The notes under the pieces are model-generated. The model was not told the DNA's origin and did no database searches. It saw only the letters and a program-made list of their open reading frames with translations. The translations under genes and the position numbers were made by a program. Below are positions 1-6,980 of a DNA stretch of 14,989 nucleotides, piece after piece. Position 1 is the first letter of the stretch; each line of letters begins with the position of its first letter. Origin of the DNA: a bacterium (GTDB lineage Bacteria; Verrucomicrobiota; Verrucomicrobiia; Limisphaerales; J093). Where the stretch lies: the NCBI GenBank assembly GCA_021784265.1, contig JAJXTA010000009.1, positions 1 to 14,989 of the forward strand. Direction: 5' to 3'.

Positions 1-1107
1 CGGCCCGGCAATCCCAGTCGTCGCCAGGGCGTAGTCAGCCGTAAACCGGCTCCGCGCCCCGTCGGCCATTTGGCGCGCAACCGGCTCGCTAACGGCCCCG
101 TGTTGGGCCAGGGTTTCGGGGTTGACACCGACCAACCGTTCCTTGAGGTCGTTGCTGTAGGTGATCGCGCCGCCTCGGAACACGACCGAGGCCCCCGGCA
201 CATCCGTGAGCCGGTTGGCCAAGCGTCCGCCGGTGCACGACTCGGCGACCGCCACGGTCCGCCCCCGCCGCGTCAGCAGCCGCACCACCGTGGCTTCGAG
301 GGAATCGTCCTCGCTGCCAAACACGTGCGGCGCGAGCAACGGCTCGACCTTGCTCCGCGCTTCCCCCACGAGCCCTTCGGCCGCCGGCCCGCGCGCCGCC
401 AACCGCACATCCACCTCGCCGGGGCGGGCGCAATACCCCACCTCCAATCCGGCGTCGCTGAGGGATTGCAGGGGGGCGGCGATGCGTTCCTGGACCACGG
501 ATTCGCCGATGCCGGTGGTGCGCAGCGTGAGGCAGACAAACGGGCTCGCGAGTGGAAACCGCTGGCGGATCAGGGGCAGAGCTTGGCCGGCGAACATGGG
601 GCGCAACTCGCGCGGCGGCCCGGGCAGCATGATCAGCCAGCGCCGCCCGGCGTGGGCGACCCCGGTCGTGGCCTCCCCGGGGCCGACCTCCAGGGCCAGG
701 CCCGGGGCGGTTCCGTGGTCGTTCGTCAGGACCAGCGCACCGGCGGGCACCAGGGCCTGGACCCAGGTGCTGGGGGGCAGCTCCCGCTTCCGCGCCGCAA
801 ACCAGGCCCCGAGCCGCGCCCGGGTTTCCGCATGCTCGCGCAGCGGCCGCCCCAGCAGCGTGGCGATGGCGTCGCGGGTCAGGTCGTCCGAGGTTGGTCC
901 CAGGCCGCCGGTGGTGATCACCAGGTCCGCTCGGGCGAGCCCCTCCCGCACGGCCTGGGTAATCGCGGCCGCCGTGTCGCCCACGGCGACCTGGCGGCCG
1001 ACCACGTAGCCGGCGTCGGCCAACTGGCGGCACAGCCATTGTTGATGCGTGTTCAGGACTCGGCCCAGCATCAGCTCGCTGCCCGTGTTGATGAGTTCGA
1101 GGTTCAA
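1..1107 (-). CDS. cinA: CinA-family protein (C-terminus cut by window edge)
   Basis: CinA joins an N-terminal molybdopterin-binding-like domain (COG1058) to a C-terminal nicotinamide-nucleotide amidase domain (PncC), which in the family deamidates NMN in pyridine nucleotide salvage. The reverse frame is open without interruption for 369 codons. It opens with NLELINTGSELMLGRVLNTH, the family's N-terminal signature, and later has TTGGLGPTSDDLTRD. The amidase part shows AESCTGG with the probable nucleophile Ser290, then ITYSNDLK with Tyr317 and Lys322, and it stops in ATTGIAGP at the edge. Relatives run to about 410-430 residues, so roughly 40-60 are missing. No ATG lies before the conserved start, and an in-frame stop lies upstream. 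TTG at 1107 fits the signature exactly and has GGAAG at 1119-1123 behind it. The next ATG is 12 residues in and would delete conserved residues. The gene is divergent from the Fur gene across 79 bases. The assignment is near certain; the start is likely. Confidence 0.95.
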   Translation of the reverse strand, partial: MNLELINTGSELMLGRVLNTHQQWLCRQLADAGYVVGRQVAVGDTAAAITQAVREGLARADLVITTGGLGPTSDDLTRDAIATLLGRPLREHAETRARLGAWFAARKRELPPSTWVQALVPAGALVLTNDHGTAPGLALEVGPGEATTGVAHAGRRWLIMLPGPPRELRPMFAGQALPLIRQRFPLASPFVCLTLRTTGIGESVVQERIAAPLQSLSDAGLEVGYCARPGEVDVRLAARGPAAEGLVGEARSKVEPLLAPHVFGSEDDSLEATVVRLLTRRGRTVAVAESCTGGRLANRLTDVPGASVVFRGGAITYSNDLKERLVGVNPETLAQHGAVSEPVARQMADGARSRFTADYALATTGIAGP

Positions 1108-1152
1108 GGCGTGGTCAGCTTCCGGCTTCGGCCCCCGGCTTTCAAGCGCGCG

Positions 1153-1180
1153 TTGACTTGGCCCTCCCGGGAATTATAAT
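1153..1180 (+). promoter_or_regulatory. Near-consensus sigma70 promoter of the Fur-xer pair
   Basis: TTGACT at 1153-1158 and a perfect TATAAT at 1175-1180 are separated by 16 bases. The transcript would begin about 6-8 bases past the -10, at 1186-1188, which is the GTG start codon at 1187, so the message may be leaderless. The -10 sits in ATTATAAT, which also reads TATAAT on the minus strand (1173-1178), so it could serve cinA as well, although I find no good -35 for that direction. TTATAAT (1174-1180) equals one half of the known PerR box, and GTTG-TGG-CAAC (1184-1194) is a small palindrome over the start. Either could be an autoregulatory operator; that is inference. Confidence 0.75.
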
Positions 1181-1186
1181 GCCGTT

Positions 1187-1669
1187 GTGGCAACTGACGG
1201 CCCATTGTGTCCCAAACGGAAGTTCCTGGACTTTCTCGGGGGGCGGGGTCTGCGGCTGACGGCCCAGCGCCGGGTGATCGTCGATGTGGTCTTTAGCACC
1301 GACCAGCATTTCACCGCCGAGCAGCTCCTGGATTGGTCGCGGCGGCGGGATCGCTCCGTCTCCCGCGCGACCGTGTACCGCACCCTGCCGCTCTTGACCG
1401 CCAGCGGGCTGGTGCGGGAGATGGATTTCGGCAAAGACTGCAAGGTGTACGATCCCAACTACGCCAGCCATCCCAACCATAGCCACATCATCTGCCAGGA
1501 CTGCGAGAAGATCGTCGAGTTCGAGAGCGAGAAGATCGCCCGGCTCGAGAACGAGATCAGCCTCCAGCTCGGCTTTTCGGTGGCGGGTCAACGGCTCCAG
1601 ATCATGGGCAGTTGCGAGGCGCTCAAGAAGGAAGGGACCTGCAAGAACCGCGGAGGCCTCGAGCGGTGA
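1187..1669 (+). CDS. Fur-family metal-responsive transcriptional regulator
   Basis: This 160-residue protein has Fur-family architecture: a winged-helix DNA-binding half and a C-terminal metal-binding dimer half. Residues 13-34 carry GLRLTAQRRVIVDVV, and residues 57-75 carry SVSRATVYRTLPLLTASGL, the recognition helix region. Metal ligands are visible as HPNHSH (95-100) and the zinc pair Cys103 and Cys106 in CQDC. The second cysteine pair is Cys143 and Cys152, eight residues apart, instead of the common CxxC. The translation starts at GTG 1187; no earlier start is in frame and the conserved N-terminus fits. There is no Shine-Dalgarno sequence, in keeping with the promoter position just upstream. 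Whether it senses iron (Fur), zinc (Zur) or peroxide (PerR) cannot be told from sequence alone. Its TGA overlaps the GTG of the recombinase gene, so the two are probably co-translated. Confidence 0.95.
   Translation: MATDGPLCPKRKFLDFLGGRGLRLTAQRRVIVDVVFSTDQHFTAEQLLDWSRRRDRSVSRATVYRTLPLLTASGLVREMDFGKDCKVYDPNYASHPNHSHIICQDCEKIVEFESEKIARLENEISLQLGFSVAGQRLQIMGSCEALKKEGTCKNRGGLER
1652..1656 (+). promoter_or_regulatory. Ribosome binding site for the recombinase gene
   Basis: GGAGG lies inside the end of the Fur gene, nine bases before the GTG at 1666. It decides that start over an in-frame ATG at 1612 that lies deep inside the Fur coding region and would add 18 residues unlike any Xer N-terminus. 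Confidence 0.85.
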
Positions 1670-2655
1670 ACCGGCGCCTGGGATCGGCGCCGCCCGCGGC
1701 CGGCGCTGCGCCCGCCCCCGCCGCGCCGAGCCGCTTGCAGCCGCTCATCGAGGACTTTCTCCAGTACCTACGCCACGAACGCGGCCAGTCCGTGCGTACC
1801 GAGGCGGCGTATGCGGGACTGCTGCGGCGGTTCCGCCTTTGGGCCGAGGGCCAGGGCTTGCGGGACTGGCCTGCCGTTGAATTGCGGCATCTGATGGCCT
1901 TTCTGGTCCACGAACGCCAGCGCCCACTGGAAGGACCGGCGGCCCGAACCCAGCGTCCCTTGGCCGCCGAGAGTCTCTACCTCCAAATCGCCGCCCTCCG
2001 GGCCTTCTACCGCTTTGGCGAAGGCGAGAAGCTGCTCCCCGCCAACGTGGCCGAGCACCTGAGCCTGCCCCGCCGCTGGCGGCGGCTGCCCCACGCCTTG
2101 ACCGACGTGGAACTCGAACAACTCCTGACGCCCCCCGCGACCGCGGACCCGGGCACCCTGTGCGATCAGGCGGTCTTGGAGCTGGCCTATGCCTCCGGCC
2201 TGCGCCTTTCCGAGCTCTGCCACCTGCGGCTCGAACAGCTCCATTTGGACGCCGGTTTTGTGACGGTGATTGGCAAAGGGAATAAGGAGCGGGTCGTGCC
2301 TATGGGCCGCGCCGCCGTGAGCGCCCTGCGCCGGTATCTCGAAACCGCTCGCCCCGCGCTGGTCACGCCCCGTTCGCCCGGCGCGGTCTTCCTCACCCGC
2401 CGGGGCACGCCCTTTGCCCGGGTCACACTCTGGTGGCGCATCAAACGCCGGGCGCGCCTGGCGGGGATCAGCCGGCGGGTCACGCCCCACACCTTGCGGC
2501 ACTCCTTCGCCACCCACTTGCTCGAGCACGGCGCGGACCTGCGGGTGATCCAGGAACTGCTGGGGCACGCCAACATCGGCACCACCGAAGTTTATACCCA
2601 CGTGGCCGGGGGGCGCCTGCGCCAAGTCCACCGCCAGTTCCACCCGCGCGGCTGA
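1666..2655 (+). CDS. xerD: XerC/XerD-type tyrosine site-specific recombinase
   Basis: This is a 329-residue tyrosine recombinase. Xer proteins resolve chromosome dimers at dif sites together with FtsK. Residues about 24-110 form the SAM-like core-binding domain (LIEDFLQYLRHERGQS), and residues about 125-320 the catalytic domain. The full catalytic set is present: Arg180 (ASGLRLSEL), Lys204 (IGKGNKERVVP), His275 and Arg278 (HTLRHSFATHLLEHGAD), His301 (LLGHANIGTT) and Tyr310 (EVYTHV). The C-terminus QFHPRG is where Xer proteins normally end. About 20 Ala/Pro-rich residues precede the first domain. The GTG start overlaps the Fur stop as GTGA and has GGAGG nine bases upstream. XerC and XerD cannot be separated with certainty by eye, so the symbol is a best guess. 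An intact enzyme without an adjacent transposon or cargo suggests a housekeeping Xer, not an integrase. Confidence 0.92.
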   Translation: MNRRLGSAPPAAGAAPAPAAPSRLQPLIEDFLQYLRHERGQSVRTEAAYAGLLRRFRLWAEGQGLRDWPAVELRHLMAFLVHERQRPLEGPAARTQRPLAAESLYLQIAALRAFYRFGEGEKLLPANVAEHLSLPRRWRRLPHALTDVELEQLLTPPATADPGTLCDQAVLELAYASGLRLSELCHLRLEQLHLDAGFVTVIGKGNKERVVPMGRAAVSALRRYLETARPALVTPRSPGAVFLTRRGTPFARVTLWWRIKRRARLAGISRRVTPHTLRHSFATHLLEHGADLRVIQELLGHANIGTTEVYTHVAGGRLRQVHRQFHPRG

Positions 2656-2856
2656 CGGCGAGCCGTAGCCGAACTTGAAGACCTTGGCCAATACCTCTCG
2701 CGCCACCCCTGCGCGGTCGAGAAGATGACCCGGGCATCACCCGGCGCGCTCGTCCTCGACCGCTCCCGCCTCAACGCCAAGATCAACCGCAACCTCATGG
2801 TCTTTGAGCCGGCCGCGGCCGCCGCCAGACCCGGGCGGGCCGACGAACGCGGCTGA
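2656..2856 (+). other. Coding-like stretch in frame behind the recombinase stop
   Basis: Directly after the recombinase TGA the same frame stays open for 66 codons, to TGA at 2854-2856. Third positions are strongly G/C, as in the real genes here, and the product looks protein-like (for example ELEDLGQYLSRHPCAVEKM and LDRSRLNAKINRNLMVFEP) before an Ala-rich end. The only good in-frame start is ATG 2725, which would give 43 residues and has only GAGAAG directly before it. It may be the remnant of a gene that lost its 5' part, a small gene, or a readthrough extension. I do not recognise the protein. The rest of the gap to the next gene (2857-2967) shows no convincing promoter: TTGAAA at 2901 and TAGAGT at 2931 are too far apart. 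Confidence 0.35.
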
Positions 2857-2967
2857 AGTCCCAGTCCAGGGTGGGCCCGGCGCAAGCCTGGTTCAGATTC
2901 TTGAAAGATCCGGGCGGTTTGGGCTGTGTTTAGAGTAGAGGGCCAGTGCGCGCCTGTGGGCGGCTGC

Positions 2968-2972
2968 GGAGG
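2968..2972 (+). promoter_or_regulatory. Ribosome binding site fixing the start of the large secreted protein
   Basis: GGAGG nine bases before ATG 2982 selects this start over GTG 2946. The longer form would put twelve Arg-rich residues in front of the signal peptide. Confidence 0.8.
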
Positions 2973-2981
2973 CTCCGGACT

Positions 2982-5900
2982 ATGATCAAACACCGATGGC
3001 TTGGCTTGACCGCCCTCTGGGCTTGGGGCGCGTTGAGCGCCGGGCTTCAGGAGGGGCGCGCCGCCGCCGCTTATGGGCTCTTTCAAGGCCAGGAATGCAT
3101 GCAGGTCGGCGATTGTTTTTTGACCAGCAACCCGAGCCGGCCCGCCTATTGCGAGTTCTGGGCCTGGGGCTTTGCCGACGATGAATTGAAGGAGGCGCGG
3201 CTCAACACGCCTGTGGGCGGAGAATTTGCGCTGCAACTCATGGCTGGCGGCGCCATGTCGGGACAAGATTACTTCATGGCCGGCCAGCGCGCGGCTGAGT
3301 TCCCACCCGGCGCCTACGCGCTTCATTTCACCCGGGCGGACGATTCCACTTTTACGGTTAACCTGACGCAGTCCGCGCCCGCATCGCCCGCCACCCCCAA
3401 GTTCTTGAACCTGCGAGCGACTCCGCTCACCGCGGGAACGGACCTTACTTTGAACTGGCAGCCGGGCGCGGATGCCACCGCGGAGGATTTCACCATGCTC
3501 ACGGTCATGGCCGCGGGCACCAATGGCTGGCAATATCAAACCCCCTGGCCGGGCCAGCCGGGCGCGCTCTCCGGACGCGCCACCACGGCGACGGTTCCGG
3601 GCCATTTGCTGAAACCCAAAGACTACTTGATGGTCCGGTTGATTTGTTATCGCGCGGCCTATCACCAAACGACCAGTGATGGTGTGGCGCTGGCCGGTTC
3701 CGCCACGGCGGTCATGACCACCATGCAGGTGCCGGACCAGCCGCAGGATAGCGATGTGGCCCAATACCGTGTGCTCACGGAGCGGGTTTTTGCCCAGGAC
3801 GGACCATCCCTGCCCGCGGCCGCCTCGCCGGGGGGCTTCGAGTTCGAAGCCGCAGCGTGGGCGCAAGCGGACCAACGCTTAACCAACGTCACCCTGCAAC
3901 TGCCCGAGGGCGCCAAGCTCTTCCTTCCGGAGAATGCCGACCAAATCCTCTGGCAAACCAATCTCGTGTTTGAGCGGGAAGATCAATTGTTGGCGGGGAC
4001 GCCGGCTGGCGCTTATCAGTGGACGTTCGAGGGGGTTGCCCAAGGCCGCCAAAGCGCCACCTCCAGCCTGGCGGTCAGCGCTTGGCCGAACCCATTAACC
4101 GTGGACAATTGGCTGGCCATGCAAACCAATTCCTTCACCAATGACGTGACGCTCTTTTGGCTTCCCGTGGTCGGCGCGCTGGCGACCGATCAGATTGAGT
4201 TGGCCGTGCTTGATGCCGGCCAGAACGTGCTCTATCGCGCGCCGGATTATGCCGCGGGCGATTCGCCGGTGCCGGGTACCGCCGCCAGTCTTACCATTCC
4301 CGCGAACAAGCTGGTGGATGGCGAGGATTACGAAGCGCGTCTGCGTTATCTCCGGGTCATCGCCACGGACACCCAAACCCTCACCGGCGCCACCGGCGTG
4401 GTGGCGCAGTGCGCGGAAACACGGTTCCCCATCGGCACGAAAGTGGCCGCTCCCCTGGAAATCACCGGCACCGACCTGCCCGTCGCGTCCGTGGGCAAGG
4501 ATTATGTGGCGCAACTGCACGCGGCCGGCGGACGGATGGCGTGGAACTGGTCGGTAGCGCAAGGCAGACTGCCCGCCGGCCTGAACCTGGACGGCACCGG
4601 CCTGATCCAGGGGATCCCGTACGAAACCGGAGTGTTCAACCTGGGAATTCAGGTGGTGGACAGTCTGGGCAATCAAACGGCGCAATCACTGTCGCTGTCG
4701 GTCACGGGAACCTTGGCCGCGCTAGCCATAACCACGACCAACCTGCCCACGCTGGCGGATGGGCGGTTTGCCTTGTTGCGACTGGACGCGGTCGGCGGCG
4801 CGCCGCCTTATCACTGGGCGCTCGCTTCCGGCCAACTGCCGCCGGGGCTCGAGCTGCAGGGCGATAGTGGCTTGCTCACCGGCATTGCCGAGGCGGCGGG
4901 CACCTTCGCTTTTGAAGTGACCCTGCAGGACGGCGCCGGACACAGCAAGCGCCAGGGGCTAACGCTCGACGTGCCGTCCGCCACCAACAACCCGGTCTTG
5001 CGGATGAGCCAGATCACACCGTTGAGCGGCAGCGGCTCGCTCGCTTCGGCCGGGGCTTCCCGCGAGCGCGCGTTCCGCCTGCACCTCAACGCGCAAGTTC
5101 ATGAAGTCGTCTCCCTCGAAGTGTCCACGAACCTGACCCAATGGCAAACCCTGTTGACCACGAACCTCCCCGCGGACGGTGATTTGGAATGGACTTATCC
5201 GGACCAGGGAGCGGTGTTTGTTCGAGCGTGCCGCGGCACACCGGAACCACAATACAATCCGGCCACCATTCGCCTTAACCTCGATACCAACTCGCTCGTC
5301 GCGGCTCTGCTTACGCCGGCGGGGCTCGCGGTGAGTGTTACCAATACCGCGGGGGTGGTTTGGCGGTTCGAGGTGCCCACCAACGCGGTCCCCAATAACA
5401 CTCCCATCAGCATGTCGCTGGTACACTCGGCCGACGGGTTCCCGTTCGAGGTCGGCTTTCTGGGGGGTGTCTCGTTTGAACCCGAAGGCTTGAACTTGTT
5501 AGCGCCAGCCACGCTGACAGCGACGTTTCCTAATCCGTTGCCCGCGGACGCCACCGGCTTCGGGTTCGGCGGCAATGGCGAGGATTTTCACCTTGCGCCC
5601 TGCGAGGTGGCCGGGAATACCATGACGTTTACGATCACGCATTTCAGCGGGGCCATGGGAGGCTCCGCGAACTCGGGCGATACCGGGAACATGGTGACTC
5701 TCAATATGGCTTGTTCCTCCCTGACCGCGCATGAAGCGCAAATCGCCAATCGGATCGATCGGGGCGCCAGCCGCGCGGAACTGTGGACCTTTCTTGCCGC
5801 TTGGTTCCAAAGCGCCATCGCACCGAATCTTAAGGCGGCGGCTCAAAACGATGAGCTGCTTTGGTTTGCAACGCGCGAATTCCTCGCTTGGTCCATTTTG

Positions 5901-6836
5901 CTGGAAAAGTACATCATCGGTGGGGGATCCACCGATGACATCACCCGCGCCGCCGGGCTGCGGTTTGAGGGCCGGAAGGATTTGGCCCAGGCTTACGCCA
6001 ACGCGGTTGATCGCGCCCAGGCCCGCTGCGTGACGCAGTTTCGCGCCTTCCAGGCGGTGCGGATGATGAAAATCGCGCAAGCGGCGCGGACCTTGGAACT
6101 CGGCGGATACTTGGCGAGCGAACCGGATTTCTTCAGTGAACCTAAGATGCTGGCCCGCTATAAACGCGCCTTCCGCTTCGAGCTCCAGGTCGAGTCCAAG
6201 TTCGATCTGCGAGCCAACGGTGGGGGCCGCTGCATTGCGCAAGTGCTCTCGAGCAAAGCGCCGATCGAAGCCAAGGATTACGATTACTCTGACGAGGCCG
6301 ACTTGCAGAACTTGACGTTAGGCGGCTCCAACTCTCTTCTGTCGCAATACTGGTATCTGAAATCGTCCGAGGGACGCGTGCTCCCGGTCGAAAGTGTTGG
6401 CCAACTCGTCACGGTGCGATTGTCGATCTGGCCGAATTACGCCTACTCCGGCGAGCGTTGCACCAAGGGCGCCACCTGGAACGACCCCACCGAGCCGGAG
6501 ATTGCCTGTGTGTTTGACGCGGTGGATCCGGTGCAACAAATGAAAATCCGAACGCAGAACGGCTGGCAGTATGTGCCCCTGGCCCCGGAGGGCAGCGCCA
6601 ACTGGTACGGACTCTTCAAGCTCTGTCACGCCACTGAATTAGTGAATGAGAATGATGAGTCCGGCGCCGCGCATTTGCGAGTGCCCAAAATCGAAGGGCA
6701 AGAGAACTGGACCTATCGCGCCGGCAAGCTGTTTGCCGAGGCCACCTTCACGGGGCCACCGAAATACGGCGCGGGCTCGGGTGGCAGCGTGAACGAGGAC
6801 ACCAAGCTGCGGCTGTTCCATGCGCCGCTGCCTTGA
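2982..6836 (+). CDS. Large exported protein with two putative-Ig domains
   Basis: This 1284-residue protein has unknown function. It begins with MIKHRWLGLTALWAWGALSA, a clear Sec signal peptide with a basic n-region, a long hydrophobic core and a probable cut near residues 28-31. Residues about 40-490 are mostly beta-strand with Thr/Asn-rich linkers. Residues about 492-580 and 580-670 are two putative-Ig (He_PIG-like) repeats, each with the 'G.LP.GL.L...G...G.P...G.F...V...D..G' pattern. Residues about 700-760 contain SLEVSTNLTQWQTLLTT, a segment frequent in Verrucomicrobiota exported proteins. Residues about 770-900 resemble a ZU5-type fold (VPTNAVPNNTPISMSL). From about 910 to 1075 the protein becomes helical, and the last 200 residues return to beta. 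I see no C-terminal anchor, catalytic motif or sorting signal. Codon use looks less GC-biased than in flanking genes, which might mean transfer. A surface or extracellular binding role is inference only. Confidence 0.85.
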   Translation: MIKHRWLGLTALWAWGALSAGLQEGRAAAAYGLFQGQECMQVGDCFLTSNPSRPAYCEFWAWGFADDELKEARLNTPVGGEFALQLMAGGAMSGQDYFMAGQRAAEFPPGAYALHFTRADDSTFTVNLTQSAPASPATPKFLNLRATPLTAGTDLTLNWQPGADATAEDFTMLTVMAAGTNGWQYQTPWPGQPGALSGRATTATVPGHLLKPKDYLMVRLICYRAAYHQTTSDGVALAGSATAVMTTMQVPDQPQDSDVAQYRVLTERVFAQDGPSLPAAASPGGFEFEAAAWAQADQRLTNVTLQLPEGAKLFLPENADQILWQTNLVFEREDQLLAGTPAGAYQWTFEGVAQGRQSATSSLAVSAWPNPLTVDNWLAMQTNSFTNDVTLFWLPVVGALATDQIELAVLDAGQNVLYRAPDYAAGDSPVPGTAASLTIPANKLVDGEDYEARLRYLRVIATDTQTLTGATGVVAQCAETRFPIGTKVAAPLEITGTDLPVASVGKDYVAQLHAAGGRMAWNWSVAQGRLPAGLNLDGTGLIQGIPYETGVFNLGIQVVDSLGNQTAQSLSLSVTGTLAALAITTTNLPTLADGRFALLRLDAVGGAPPYHWALASGQLPPGLELQGDSGLLTGIAEAAGTFAFEVTLQDGAGHSKRQGLTLDVPSATNNPVLRMSQITPLSGSGSLASAGASRERAFRLHLNAQVHEVVSLEVSTNLTQWQTLLTTNLPADGDLEWTYPDQGAVFVRACRGTPEPQYNPATIRLNLDTNSLVAALLTPAGLAVSVTNTAGVVWRFEVPTNAVPNNTPISMSLVHSADGFPFEVGFLGGVSFEPEGLNLLAPATLTATFPNPLPADATGFGFGGNGEDFHLAPCEVAGNTMTFTITHFSGAMGGSANSGDTGNMVTLNMACSSLTAHEAQIANRIDRGASRAELWTFLAAWFQSAIAPNLKAAAQNDELLWFATREFLAWSILLEKYIIGGGSTDDITRAAGLRFEGRKDLAQAYANAVDRAQARCVTQFRAFQAVRMMKIAQAARTLELGGYLASEPDFFSEPKMLARYKRAFRFELQVESKFDLRANGGGRCIAQVLSSKAPIEAKDYDYSDEADLQNLTLGGSNSLLSQYWYLKSSEGRVLPVESVGQLVTVRLSIWPNYAYSGERCTKGATWNDPTEPEIACVFDAVDPVQQMKIRTQNGWQYVPLAPEGSANWYGLFKLCHATELVNENDESGAAHLRVPKIEGQENWTYRAGKLFAEATFTGPPKYGAGSGGSVNEDTKLRLFHAPLP

Positions 6837-6907
6837 GCGCGCGCCCTGGGGTTTCCTAACTCGTAACGCTTCCACGGGTTGCCGACCTCACCGCCGCGAG
6901 GACGGGT

Positions 6908-6946
6908 CCCGGCGGCAGCCGGGCGCGTGCGGGCGCTGGAGCGCCC
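6908..6946. terminator. Paired GC hairpins between convergent genes
   Basis: The 144-base gap between two convergent genes holds CCCGG-6-CCGGG (6908-6923) and GGGCGC-TGGA-GCGCCC (6931-6946). An alternative long-range pairing also exists, GACGGG at 6901-6906 with CCCGTC at 6945-6950. No T-run follows on either strand, so this is not a textbook intrinsic terminator. Its position suggests bidirectional termination or 3'-end protection. Confidence 0.45.
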
Positions 6947-6980
6947 CGTCCACCACCGGTTCCACCGGCGCGACGGACCG

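Noticed and set aside
70..1179. A 369-codon plus-strand frame antisense to cinA
   Set aside because: It is low-complexity Gly/Arg/Pro/Gln-rich and lies over a clear cinA on the other strand; high GC removes stops from shadow frames.
1666..2655. The recombinase as an integrase of a mobile element
   Set aside because: No tRNA, direct repeats, excisionase or cargo are next to it, and its length, motifs and HPRG end fit a housekeeping Xer protein.
2901..2936. TTGAAA and TAGAGT as promoter of the large exported protein
   Set aside because: The spacing is 24 bases and each box is weak; a promoter must exist but I cannot place it.
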